From assembly GCA_946614165.1 (NCBI GenBank), contig CAMOGQ010000031.1, forward strand, positions 1 to 32,314: 32,314 bases of DNA, given 5' to 3'. This document shows, piece after piece, positions 1-7,706 of this stretch (positions are counted from its first letter, which is position 1; each line of letters starts with the position of its first letter). The notes under the pieces were generated by a model, which searched no databases, was not told the origin of the DNA, and saw only the letters and a program-made list of their open reading frames with translations. The translations under genes were made by a program, and so were the position numbers. The DNA is from an uncultured Lachnospiraceae bacterium. GTDB taxonomy: Bacteria > Bacillota > Clostridia > Lachnospirales > Lachnospiraceae.

Positions 1-4
1 CTAT

Positions 5-637
5 TCACTTTTCTGCACTCCCCATGAACTCAGTCATTGTGGCAGATTCGCCACCGCTGATACCCTCGCGCTTCAGCACAATTTTTACTGTGTCAAAGAT
101 AATTTTCCAGTCGCCAAAGAATGTGATACGGTCTACATACTTCACATCCCAATCAAATTTTTCCTCCCAGCTGATAGCATTCCGTCCGTGAACCTGCGCA
201 AGGCCAGTAAAACCAGGTCTTACCTCGTGCCTTCTAGCCTGGTGTTCGTTATAACGATCCAGATACTGAACAAGCAGCGGTCTCGGCCCGACCACAGCCA
301 TATCGCCCTTAAGCATATTGAAGAGCTCCGGTAGCTCATCGAGGGAAGTGGAACGTAGCTTCTTTCCAAATGGTGTCAATCTCTGGGCATCATATTCAGG
401 TCCAGATTGGCCTTCTTTTGGAGGCAACATTGTGCGGAACTTATAGAGCTTAAATATCTTTCCGTCTTTTCCAGGGCGGTCCTGTGTAAAGAGCACCGGG
501 CTGCCAAGTTTGAGACGAACTAAAATGGCTGTTATCAGGAGCACCGGAGAAAGGACTATAGTAGCTAGTAATGCACACAGGAAATCCTGTGGTCGCTTTA
601 TAAATCGTTCATATGGGCCATATGGTTTATGCTTCAT
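5..637 (-). CDS. PglC/EpsL-type undecaprenyl-phosphate sugar phosphotransferase
   Basis: Small monotopic phosphoglycosyl transferase (bacterial sugar transferase family) that would move a sugar-1-phosphate from a UDP-sugar to undecaprenyl phosphate, the first membrane step of glycan assembly. The 210-residue length matches the minimal PglC-like catalytic form without the extra N-terminal helices of WbaP. Visible signatures are a re-entrant N-terminal helix around residues 18-40 broken by Ser30-Pro31, the KFRTM motif at 66-70, the catalytic Asp100-Glu101 pair in SLDELPEL, and VGPRP at 116-120. ATG start with AGGAAA about 10 nt upstream. It lies 11 nt downstream of a tiny ORF and follows the sugar aminotransferase, which fits a bacillosamine-like substrate; substrate is inference. 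The next gene of the operon would be outside the window to the left. Confidence 0.93.
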   Translation of the reverse strand: MKHKPYGPYERFIKRPQDFLCALLATIVLSPVLLITAILVRLKLGSPVLFTQDRPGKDGKIFKLYKFRTMLPPKEGQSGPEYDAQRLTPFGKKLRSTSLDELPELFNMLKGDMAVVGPRPLLVQYLDRYNEHQARRHEVRPGFTGLAQVHGRNAISWEEKFDWDVKYVDRITFFGDWKIIFDTVKIVLKREGISGGESATMTEFMGSAEK

Positions 638-648
638 ACTTCCATTTC

Positions 649-780
649 CTACTCCATCGCTATCTTTATCAGCTTCTCGCTGACGCCAGCAGCAATCATT
701 TTTTCTGCCGCCAACTTTGCACCAGTTTCATCCTTAATCTTATATACAGACAGCAGCTGATAAGTATTCATGCCAACCAT
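649..780 (-). CDS. tiny hypothetical ORF (43 aa), last of an overlapping micro-operon
   Basis: A 43-codon frame starting MVGMNTYQLL and ending KLIKIAME, too short for routine ORF calling. It overlaps the preceding tiny ORF by 41 nt in another frame and ends 11 nt before the phosphoglycosyl transferase start. The second Met at codon 4 (position 771) is an equally possible start. The helical, Lys/Ala/Glu-rich composition looks protein-like, but I do not recognise a family. It may be the second half of a frameshifted gene that began at 847. Confidence 0.35.
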   Translation of the reverse strand: MVGMNTYQLLSVYKIKDETGAKLAAEKMIAAGVSEKLIKIAME

Positions 781-847
781 CGCGCTCCGTCTGCTCTTCA
801 AACCATTCCGGGCTCACATCGAGCTTCATATTTAAATCGAGAATCAT
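740..847 (-). CDS. tiny hypothetical ORF (35 aa), start overlaps previous stop
   Basis: A 35-codon frame beginning MILDLNMKLDVSPEWFEEQ. Its ATG overlaps the TGA of the upstream pseudogene in an ATGA arrangement, a sign of translational coupling. The last twelve or so codons overlap the next tiny ORF in another frame, so either these are two overlapping genes or one gene broken by a frameshift near 780. No family recognised. Confidence 0.3.
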   Translation of the reverse strand: MILDLNMKLDVSPEWFEEQTERDGWHEYLSAAVCI

Positions 848-1058
848 TGAACAACCTCCAGGACCACCGTTTTATCTGCAATATCTATTTCCACACGGCC
901 ATCAGCTTCTCTAATCTCTTTGATCTTGTGTTTATCGATGATATGCGTGCCATCAATGCGATAGAAACAACCTTCATCTATAACCGCACAGGAACACCAA
1001 GTCTGTACTCACCATGTGGGAGAATAATCGCTTTAACTTTCAGGTCTTTTAAGTCCAT
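844..1058 (-). pseudogene. small hypothetical gene broken by a one-base deletion
   Basis: The frame opens with ATG at 1058, overlapping the TGA of the upstream ORF as TGATG. It reads MDLKDLKVKAIILPHGEYRL then GVPVR, and hits a stop near 981. In the next frame the reading continues as VIDEGCFYRIDGTHIIDKH and on to EVVQ, with a TGA at 844-846 that overlaps the following ATG. The region is 215 nt; restoring one G at about 984-986 gives 216 nt and a continuous protein of about 71 residues. The overlapping start and stop at both ends fit the restored frame. It could instead be a sequencing error. Family unknown. Confidence 0.55.
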
Positions 1059-1369
1059 CACATTTCCTTTTGTGCTTGCCTCGGCCTATGATTCCTGTAC
1101 ATTTCCTTCATGTACACATCGGGATGCTGCATGGGATGCCTCTTCCCGGGAGGAGTGTTATCTTCCTCGGCCTGCCATCTTTCGTTGATCTTCATCCAGT
1201 CATGTGGATATATTCTTTTGAAGGCAGCAATGAAGGTTTCCTCATCTGCATCAAAGCCAACCTTCTTGAAAACAGCTGCGACCTTGTCTTTCTTTCGGCT
1301 TATAAAGCAGCCCATACTCTCATCCGTTCTCCAACCCTCAGTACTTTCCGCCGTTTCTGTTACCCACAC
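1058..1369 (-). CDS. small hypothetical protein, possibly mobile-element cargo
   Basis: Frame of 103 codons from a GTG. The more likely start is the internal ATG at 1315, giving an 85-residue protein opening MGCFISRKKDKVAAVFKKVG. The C-terminal half has a distinctive conserved-looking block with DWMKINERW, TPPGKRHPM and PDVYMKEMYRN, and the protein is basic. It heads a run of four tiny ORFs joined by overlapping stop and start codons, wedged between the aminotransferase and the phosphoglycosyl transferase, which otherwise belong to one pathway. The overlapping micro-operon style resembles phage or insertion-element accessory genes, but no transposase is present and the family is not recognised. 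Confidence 0.5.
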   Translation of the reverse strand: MWVTETAESTEGWRTDESMGCFISRKKDKVAAVFKKVGFDADEETFIAAFKRIYPHDWMKINERWQAEEDNTPPGKRHPMQHPDVYMKEMYRNHRPRQAQKEM

Positions 1370-1437
1370 AGGAGCCCGCTGCTATCGCTCCGAATTACAG
1401 CATTTGCGGTCATAATTTCCACTCGATAACTTTCGGT

Positions 1438-1680
1438 CAAAATTGCACCCAATGTGGCTGCCTAATGCATATCCAGCAGACGCAGATATGGCTGCCTAAA
1501 GCATGCCCGGCAGATGCTGAATTATCTCTGTGATACCTGATTGAGGCCCAGCAAATGCGTGTCTACGAACCTAATTGAGGTCCAATCGACATGACGTTCT
1601 CATATTTACATACCTGATTGCGGTCCAGCAGATACGACCTCTTCCTATCTACAACCCTCATTCACATTCAGCCGACATCA
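1438..1680. repeat. degenerate direct-repeat array, 6-7 units
   Basis: On the plus strand the approximate unit CCTAATTGAGGTCCAGCAGA recurs with unit starts at about 1461, 1495, 1536, 1570, 1613 and 1656, and a weaker copy near 1438. The start-to-start distances are 34, 41, 34, 43 and 43 nt, so roughly 20-nt conserved cores alternate with 14-23 nt of unrelated sequence. Units near 1536, 1570 and 1613 agree best; 1461, 1495 and 1656 are eroded. The last unit reaches the stop codon of the aminotransferase. Function unknown; the repeats are too degenerate and the spacers too short for a functional CRISPR. Confidence 0.55.
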
Positions 1681-2991
1681 CAGGAAACACCTGTGAATGA
1701 TCTCAATAATCCGATCCTGCTGTTCTTCAGTCATCTTATTATCACTCGGCAAACAGAGCCCACGACGGAAAATATCAGCTCCAACATCCTCGAAAGTGCC
1801 CGAAATATAAGCATTTGTGCGTCCCCGGCCGTTTCCGGAAGCCGTAACAAACGGATTGGTCCGGTATAACGGCTGCATATGCATGGGCTTCCAGATCGGA
1901 CGGCCTTCTGCTCCGAAAGCAGAGATGGCAGCTAATATTTCACCGGGAGAACTCTTTCCGTTCTCATGAAGCCACAGTTCTTCCTGCTCTCCTCTGATAT
2001 GTCCCGCCATAGCATTCTCATCTATGAGCAGACAGGAGAGCCAGTAGTTAGGCGTGCTATTCTCAAAGTCGATGGGATTCATGGACACAGGCAGGTCAGC
2101 CAGCCCTTCCTTATATCTCTCGTAAATCGCTTTCTTCTGCTGAATGTGTTCATCCAGGTACGGGATCTGTCCTCTAACCACTCCGGCAATGATATTGGAC
2201 ATCCGGTAGTTATAACCAATTTCCTCATGCTGATACCAAGGTGCTGCTTCTCTGCTCTGTGTGGACCACTTCCGGACCTTGTCGGCGTCTTCTTTTGAAT
2301 TGGTCAGGAACAGACCTCCGGATGAACCGGTTATGATCTTATTGCCGTTAAAGCTGATGGCGTTATAATCACCAAGGGTTCCTGTTTCAACCCATTCTCC
2401 CTTTATCCTGCATTTCGCTCCCAGGCTCTCTGCAGCATCCTCAACGATCAGTGCGTCATGCCTTCGGCAGATGTCTATGATCTCCTCCATCTTTCCGGGA
2501 GTACCATAGAGGTGAGCGACAACTACTAAGCGGACATCCGGGTAAATTTCAAAAGCTTTCTTCAGAGCTGCGGGGTCCATATTCCAAGTATCAGGCTCCG
2601 TATCGATAAAAACAGCCTCCCCGTCTTCGTAAGCTACCGGATTAATAGAAGCGTCAAATGTCATATCGGAGCAGAAGACTTTGTACCCCTGGAGAGTTCC
2701 CTGGTTCGGTTTCGCCTGACCATACAGTTTTTCACCGGCCAGCTTCGTAGCCAGATGCAGTGCCGCCGTACCGCAGCTTAGACCTACGGCATAGCCACAG
2801 CCCAAATAGTCTGCTATCTCTTTTTCAACGGTGTCGATATTCGCACCGACAGTAGAAACCCAGTTTGTCCGGATCGCTTCATCTACCCAGTACTGCTCAT
2901 CGCCGTGCATGGTCGGAGATGCCAGCCATATTTTCTGGTCAAACTTTTCGATACCTTTAAACCTGTCATCATTTAAAAAGTCATGTATCAT
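1678..2991 (-). CDS. DegT/DnrJ/EryC1 family PLP-dependent sugar aminotransferase
   Basis: Fold-type I PLP enzyme expected to aminate a UDP-4-keto-6-deoxy sugar, as PglE or EpsN do. At 437 residues it is somewhat longer than the usual 370-400. Visible features are the SCGTAALHLA phosphate-binding loop at 72-81, the VEDAAESLGA block with the PLP-contacting Asp185, and the Schiff-base Lys218 in NAISFNGNKIITGSSGG. ATG at 2991 is preceded by GAGGAG five bases upstream, a clear ribosome site. It lies downstream of the PglF-like dehydratase, whose product would be its substrate, and upstream of the PglC-like transferase. The three together point to a bacillosamine-type sugar; the exact substrate is inference. 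Confidence 0.92.
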   Translation of the reverse strand: MIHDFLNDDRFKGIEKFDQKIWLASPTMHGDEQYWVDEAIRTNWVSTVGANIDTVEKEIADYLGCGYAVGLSCGTAALHLATKLAGEKLYGQAKPNQGTLQGYKVFCSDMTFDASINPVAYEDGEAVFIDTEPDTWNMDPAALKKAFEIYPDVRLVVVAHLYGTPGKMEEIIDICRRHDALIVEDAAESLGAKCRIKGEWVETGTLGDYNAISFNGNKIITGSSGGLFLTNSKEDADKVRKWSTQSREAAPWYQHEEIGYNYRMSNIIAGVVRGQIPYLDEHIQQKKAIYERYKEGLADLPVSMNPIDFENSTPNYWLSCLLIDENAMAGHIRGEQEELWLHENGKSSPGEILAAISAFGAEGRPIWKPMHMQPLYRTNPFVTASGNGRGRTNAYISGTFEDVGADIFRRGLCLPSDNKMTEEQQDRIIEIIHRCFL

Positions 2992-3860
2992 TGCTACTCC
3001 TCAATGGTCTTATGCAGCATCGTCCTGCTTCTTTTTTCTATTACCGATGCCCTGCTGTGTGCTGTACCTGGCTTTTTTCTTTCACGAACCAGTTACCTGT
3101 ATAGTCTTTTACCTGGTTCCTTATGCAGTTCAGATCTGTGATTACACACATTTCAGCCCTTCTATAGTCCAGACCGCCAACTGTGAACTGCTGATCCTGT
3201 GTCAGACTTCACTGATTACTGCAAACGTTGTTAGATACTTTCTCTTTTGAGGCTTATAAATATATCCCGCCCCGGGTACTTCCATGGCCGTGTCCTGAAT
3301 CGGTCTATCAATTTATATTTCTTACCCTTCCAATGCCGCTGGATGCCGAGAAAAGAAATGCATACAATATTAGACATACATTTTGTGGCGGAAAACGTTT
3401 GGCCCCTGTCGCTTTCAGCGTAATAATTAGCCTCATAAGGGCCACGTTTAAGTTTTATTTTGTTACGCAGGTTTGCCTCATTTGGCACATAAGCAAAGAC
3501 AGTCCTGCTTTCCTCTTGAAGGAAAACATGATTCAGACAATAATAAAACAACACAAAATGCAGGCCCATCCTTACTGGCTTCGGATCGGCCCATGGCTGC
3601 AATTATTTGATTGAAAGCAGAACACCTGTAAACCGGCAGACAGTCTTCTGTCAGCCGTTATTATCCAGGCATCACAGCTTCAGACACAAAAACAAGACGC
3701 AGGGTGACAGTTTCTTTTGAAGGGACAGCTGTCGTTCTGTTTTTTGTTGTCTAAAATATTCTTTTAAATTGCGCACCAGGGCCCTGTATATCTTCACCAG
3801 AAGAAGGAATTTCCCTGATACCGGTCAAAGCTTTATTATTCCGAATCCGGACCAGCTGCT
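2992..3860 (-). other. 870-bp non-coding gap with a structured element
   Basis: No convincing gene: a 123-codon minus frame (3231-3602) has no ribosome site and no recognisable domain. The main structure is at 3394-3447. Read on the minus strand, AACGTGGCCCT pairs with AGGGGCCAAACGTT, enclosing a small CGCT-GAA-AGCG hairpin. A weaker inverted repeat (GAACCAG/CTGGTTC, 3086-3119) lies about 100 bases before the aminotransferase start. I see no clear sigma-70 promoter here, so the gap may be a long leader or spacer within the glycan operon. Confidence 0.4.
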
Positions 3861-5741
3861 TTATGCGCCGGTTTTTATGCTGTCCGCAAGATCCGGATGA
3901 TAGGTGGTCACTACTTCTGCAACGATCCTCTTCATATCGTCAGCTGCCGTTTCATTCCGGCTTGCTTCGTCCAGACGCTGCAGCTGCTGTCTGAATAAGT
4001 CTTCATCCATCTTGATCGGATGCCCGATATAGATCAGATCATTTTCCGTTTTGGTCATACCCTCCTCGTCCATAAGGAGCTCTTCATAAAGCTTTTCTCC
4101 CGGACGTAGGCCTGTATATACGATTTTGATATCCTCATCCGGTTTGTATCCCGACAAGCGGATGAGGTTCCTTGCCATGTCGTCGATACGGACCGGCTTG
4201 CCCATATCCAGGACGAAGATCTCTCCGCCTTTGGCGAAATAACTGGCCTGAAGAACAAGAGACACCGCTTCCGGAATCGTCATGAAATAACGGATGATAT
4301 TCGGATCCGTGACAGTCACAGGACCGCCGGCCTCGATCTGTTTTTTAAAGAGAGGGACCACGCTTCCGTTGGATCCCAGGACATTTCCGAACCGTACTGC
4401 CATAAATACGGTGTCCGGATAATCTCTGGCCATCATCTGGATAATCATTTCACAGATCCGCTTGGTGGCCCCCATAAGACTTGTGGGGTTGACCGCCTTA
4501 TCTGTGGAAATCAGAAGAAATCTCTTTACCCCTGCCCTGGCAGCTGCCGTGGCCAGCTTGTAGGTGCCCATGACATTGTTCTTTACCGCTTCATCCGGGC
4601 TGGTCTCCATAAGCGGCACATGCTTATGGGCCGCCGCATGGTAGATCACATCCGGATGATACTGCTTCAATACGCTGTTTACCCGGTTGGTGTTCCGGAC
4701 AGATCCAATCAGAGTCACCAGATTCAGATCCGGATACTTCCTCTGCAGTTCCATCTGCAAATCGTATGCATTGTTCTCATAGATATCAAAGATGATCAGC
4801 TGCTTCGGGCCAGCCGCTGCAATCTGCCTGCAAAGCTCCGACCCAATGGACCCTCCGCCTCCGGTGACCATGATGACTTTTCCCTGAATGGCTTCCATGA
4901 TTTCGCTCGTATTGACTCTGATCTCATCTCTTTCCAGAAGCTCATCCGTACTGACGTCACGAAGTCTTGTGGTATTTACCTCGCCGGTGATGATCTGCAC
5001 CAGTCCGGGCACGGACTGAATACGCTTTCCCGTCTCTCTGCAAATGTCCAGGATTTCCTTACGGTCCTGGACAGACGCAGAAGGAATGGCAAATACGATC
5101 AGATCAATTTCATACTTGTCTACAAGTTCTTTGATATCATTCCTGTCGCCTTCAATCCGGACCCCTTCCAGATACCTTCCATGGGTGGTAGGATTGTCAT
5201 CCACTATGGTCCTTACCCGGAATTCCTTTTTACCCTTCAGATCCTTCAGCACCTCCCGGGCAGCAAAACCTGCTCCGATCAGAAGCACTTTTTCAGGGGC
5301 TTTATCATATTTCCGGGAATACCTGATATACAGAGTTCTCGCAATGCGATACCCAAACCGTACCGCCGTACAGAAGAAGAAACTGATAAAGTAACCGATA
5401 AACAGAACGCCCCGGGGAATCCTGATGGCCGGAATAAATTCCAGCACTATGAAAGTCAGGCCCAGGATGATATAGGCGGTAAAGATCCGATATACCTCGT
5501 TAATGCTGGCGTACCGCCATATGCTGTGATAGAGGCGAAGGAAGTAATATACGATCATGGATATTACTACCGCAATGGGAACAAACCGGGATGTTGCTTC
5601 TATATACACCTGAGGCACATTTCCCGGAGAAAAATCAAACCGGGCAAGCAAGGCAATATAAAAAGCCAGAGCAATACCGATTGCATCTGCTATACACAGA
5701 ATTGTCCTTCGAACCACATACCAGTTTATTGATGAGTCCAT
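3861..5741 (-). CDS. membrane-bound NDP-sugar 4,6-dehydratase (PglF/CapD/EpsC family)
   Basis: Polytopic long-chain SDR that would convert UDP-GlcNAc to the 4-keto-6-deoxy sugar. Numbering is from ATG 5741, chosen over an in-frame ATG at 5786 because only 5741 has a ribosome site (AAAGGTG, five bases upstream); this gives 626 residues. Domains: about four membrane helices in residues 10-135, a first Rossmann-like sensor domain from VLLIGAGF (152-159), then the catalytic SDR domain with TGGGGSIG at 293-300. The active site shows Thr413-Asp414-Lys415 and Met423-x3-Lys427. Met replaces the classical SDR Tyr, as is typical of FlaA1/PglF enzymes. It follows cpsD after two terminators and precedes the aminotransferase, which would use its product. 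Confidence 0.93.
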   Translation of the reverse strand: MDSSINWYVVRRTILCIADAIGIALAFYIALLARFDFSPGNVPQVYIEATSRFVPIAVVISMIVYYFLRLYHSIWRYASINEVYRIFTAYIILGLTFIVLEFIPAIRIPRGVLFIGYFISFFFCTAVRFGYRIARTLYIRYSRKYDKAPEKVLLIGAGFAAREVLKDLKGKKEFRVRTIVDDNPTTHGRYLEGVRIEGDRNDIKELVDKYEIDLIVFAIPSASVQDRKEILDICRETGKRIQSVPGLVQIITGEVNTTRLRDVSTDELLERDEIRVNTSEIMEAIQGKVIMVTGGGGSIGSELCRQIAAAGPKQLIIFDIYENNAYDLQMELQRKYPDLNLVTLIGSVRNTNRVNSVLKQYHPDVIYHAAAHKHVPLMETSPDEAVKNNVMGTYKLATAAARAGVKRFLLISTDKAVNPTSLMGATKRICEMIIQMMARDYPDTVFMAVRFGNVLGSNGSVVPLFKKQIEAGGPVTVTDPNIIRYFMTIPEAVSLVLQASYFAKGGEIFVLDMGKPVRIDDMARNLIRLSGYKPDEDIKIVYTGLRPGEKLYEELLMDEEGMTKTENDLIYIGHPIKMDEDLFRQQLQRLDEASRNETAADDMKRIVAEVVTTYHPDLADSIKTGA

Positions 5742-5918
5742 TACCGTCACCTTTATCCAATACTGTTGTCTGCTTCGTGAGTGCATTAATAATATATAAA
5801 AAGCATCCCATCTCCAGCCGATCTCTTAACAGTATCATGACTTAAGCTTCTTATTTATTATCTTTCTCAATCATATCTGAAATCTGCTGTCAGCAGTTCA
5901 GAACTTTGTCTCTACAAA

Positions 5919-5955
5919 AAAGGCGGGTATGAGTCAGTCTTCATACCTTCTTTTA
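5919..5955 (-). terminator. intrinsic terminator hairpin (second of a pair)
   Basis: GGTATGA (5926-5932) pairs with TCATACC (5941-5947). On the minus strand the stem is followed after four bases by a run of six T; on the plus strand it is followed by TTCTTTT. It sits directly after another terminator downstream of cpsD and upstream of the dehydratase gene. Confidence 0.6.
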
Positions 5956-5957
5956 TT

Positions 5958-5995
5958 AAAACGGGTTCCGCATACAGAAGCAGAACCCGCTTTTA
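5958..5995 (-). terminator. intrinsic terminator downstream of cpsD
   Basis: CGGGTTC (5962-5968) and GAACCCG (5983-5989) form a 7-bp GC-rich stem with a 14-nt loop, flanked by AAAA on the left and TTTT on the right, so it can act in both directions. In the minus direction it lies just past the cpsD stop codon. Its position between cpsD and the next glycan gene implies either a separate downstream promoter or antitermination. Confidence 0.75.
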
Positions 5996-5999
5996 ATGG

Positions 6000-6788
6000 T
6001 TATTCTTTATCCTTTTTCTCGTCGCCTGTATATCCGTAGCCGCCGCTGTAGTTATAGTTATAGTAGGAATACTGCTTGGTGTTGTCCGTGCCGGTCTTGG
6101 TAGCATCAAACATGGACAGCACTACTCCCAGGATATTTGTATTGCTGGCTTCCAGCTGAGCCTTGGCCGCTCTGACGTTGTCCTTTGTGACAGCATTGTG
6201 GCTCACCACAAGGATAGCTCCGTCTGTATACCTGGACAGGACGGATGTATCAGCCACCGCATTGACAGGCGGCGTATCACAGATAACCATGTCGTAGTCT
6301 GCCGCCAGTTCATTGAAGAGTCTTCCTGTGGCAGGATCCGCAAGAAGCTCCGTGGAGTTGTCCACGATCATGCCGGAAGGCATAAAGTCAATGGCATATT
6401 CATCCAGATGAACGATACATTTATGCCAGTCTTTTTCGATGCCGCTTAAGTATTCCACAAGACCCGACTGCCTTCTGGAGATTCCAAGATACCTGTGCAG
6501 GGTTCCCTTACGAAGGTCACAGTCCACAAGCAGGACCTTTTTCTTTTCCAGAGCCATGGATACACAGATGTTGGCCGCGATATTGGATTTGGCCTCAGCA
6601 GGCACACTGCTGGTGACCATGATCACATGTCCGATCTTGCCGGATTCCATTACATAATTCAAATTCGTCCTAAGCGCCCTGTAGGCTTCACGGAAGCCGA
6701 AGGATGTGGAATCGGAAATGATCCTCAACTCTCTGTCTACTTTGCGGCCGTCTGCAGTTCTGGTCTTCTTCTTTCCAAACAATGCCAT
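6000..6788 (-). CDS. cpsD: CpsD/EpsB-type bacterial tyrosine kinase with altered Walker A
   Basis: Cytoplasmic BY-kinase that pairs with a CpsC/Wzz-type membrane partner to control polysaccharide export and chain length. The 262-residue size fits the stand-alone Firmicutes kinase. Walker A' is VLLVDCDLR (85-93), Walker B is MVICDTPPV (167-175), and the C-terminal tail carries seven tyrosines between 240 and 253, the usual autophosphorylation cluster. The Walker A loop is odd: residues 64-69 read AEAKSN where relatives carry GEGKST or close variants, so both loop glycines are alanine. The codons are GCT GAG GCC AAA. The start is supported by AGGGAG seven bases upstream. It lies 143 bp after cpsC and ends at paired terminators. 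Confidence 0.93.
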   Translation of the reverse strand: MALFGKKKTRTADGRKVDRELRIISDSTSFGFREAYRALRTNLNYVMESGKIGHVIMVTSSVPAEAKSNIAANICVSMALEKKKVLLVDCDLRKGTLHRYLGISRRQSGLVEYLSGIEKDWHKCIVHLDEYAIDFMPSGMIVDNSTELLADPATGRLFNELAADYDMVICDTPPVNAVADTSVLSRYTDGAILVVSHNAVTKDNVRAAKAQLEASNTNILGVVLSMFDATKTGTDNTKQYSYYNYNYSGGYGYTGDEKKDKE

Positions 6789-6859
6789 TTATATGCTCCC
6801 TAAATCTGTCTGAAACGGAACCTATACCGTTTTTATATTCTGTCTTTCCCTGCTGCTCT

Positions 6860-6907
6860 GTTCCGGGTCCTACCCATTTTAAGAGTCCGGATATTTAGGG
6901 CCGGAAC
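6860..6907 (-). other. inverted repeat between cpsC and cpsD
   Basis: GTTCCGG (6860-6866) and CCGGAAC (6901-6907) are perfect 7-bp arms enclosing 34 nt, in the 143-bp cpsC-cpsD gap. No T-run follows, so it is not an obvious terminator. It could affect the relative expression of the two genes or mRNA stability. Significance uncertain. Confidence 0.4.
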
Positions 6908-6931
6908 ATTTCTCCCGGTCATTTCCGGATC

Positions 6932-7663
6932 CTATTTTCTGCTTCTGCCGACGACGCCGCCTTCTTCCAGCGGGATGACGCCCAGGACAGGAAGCCCCAG
7001 ATCCTTGGTGACATCCGCTTCCGTCTTATAGGTGTTGTTCAGAAGCTCCTTAAGGATAAATATCGCACACATCAGCATAAAGCCTGCCGCAAATCCGGCC
7101 AGGGCATACTTTTTCTTGCTGGGCGCAACGATTTTCCCGCTGGTCCAAGGCTCGTCTACTGTTTTGACAGAACCGACCTCTGCCTTGTCTACGATCACGC
7201 CGGGCGCTATTTCGACCAGCTTCGCTACGATTTCAAGAGCGGTCTTTGAATCTCCGCACCTTACAGTGATCCGCATGACCTGGGTATTGTTGACCGTGGA
7301 AACGGATATCATTCCTGCCAGCTGATCATAGCTGTAGGGAAGATCAAGCTGTTCAATGACCCGTCCCAAAACAGTATGGCTCTTCAGAATGACCGAATAT
7401 GTGCTGACCAGTGTGGAGGAGGCCGAAAGGTCCGATGTAGTAACGTCTCCTGTCTGGGTCGCCGCATTCTGCTTATTGTTGACAATCATGTCCGCACTGG
7501 CAGAATAGGTGGGATGGATTACAAAAGCCGCCGTCGCAAAGCCGATATCGGCACAGAGAACTGCCACCAGCAGGATCCACACAGCATGCTTCCAGAGCAC
7601 ATATACGATCTGCCATAAGTCAATTACTATTTCATCATCGTCTTTCAGATTCTGCGTTCCCAC
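6932..7663 (-). CDS. cpsC: CpsC/EpsA-type Wzz chain-length and kinase adaptor protein
   Basis: Membrane protein with two helices flanking an extracellular loop, the activator and polymerisation co-determinant for the CpsD kinase. Features: Wzz-type N-terminus with DLWQIVYVLWKHAVWILL forming the first helix, a middle extracellular domain, a second helix in KKYALAGFAAGFMLMCAIFI, and a short cytoplasmic tail with VTKDLGLPVLGVIP, the segment that contacts the kinase in this family. I prefer the GTG at 7663 (243 residues) because GGAGG lies five bases upstream; a TTG at 7696 with GAGGG upstream would give 254 residues and is the alternative. First gene of the glycan transcription unit visible here, with a promoter at 7740-7768. 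Confidence 0.88.
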   Translation of the reverse strand: MGTQNLKDDDEIVIDLWQIVYVLWKHAVWILLVAVLCADIGFATAAFVIHPTYSASADMIVNNKQNAATQTGDVTTSDLSASSTLVSTYSVILKSHTVLGRVIEQLDLPYSYDQLAGMISVSTVNNTQVMRITVRCGDSKTALEIVAKLVEIAPGVIVDKAEVGSVKTVDEPWTSGKIVAPSKKKYALAGFAAGFMLMCAIFILKELLNNTYKTEADVTKDLGLPVLGVIPLEEGGVVGRSRK

Positions 7664-7706
7664 TTTCTCCTCCGGTTTTCTTCCACGTCTGTCCAAATGC
7701 TGCCCT

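Noticed and set aside
1438..1680. CRISPR array
   Set aside because: The repeats are imperfect, units vary from 34 to 43 bases in period, spacers are only 14-23 bases, and no cas gene is present.
3231..3602. 123-codon minus-strand ORF as a gene
   Set aside because: No ribosome site, no recognisable domain, and it runs through a hairpin element in an otherwise non-coding gap.
4620..5732. 370-codon plus-strand ORF opposite the dehydratase gene
   Set aside because: Antisense shadow of a well-supported PglF-family gene; no domain or start signal.
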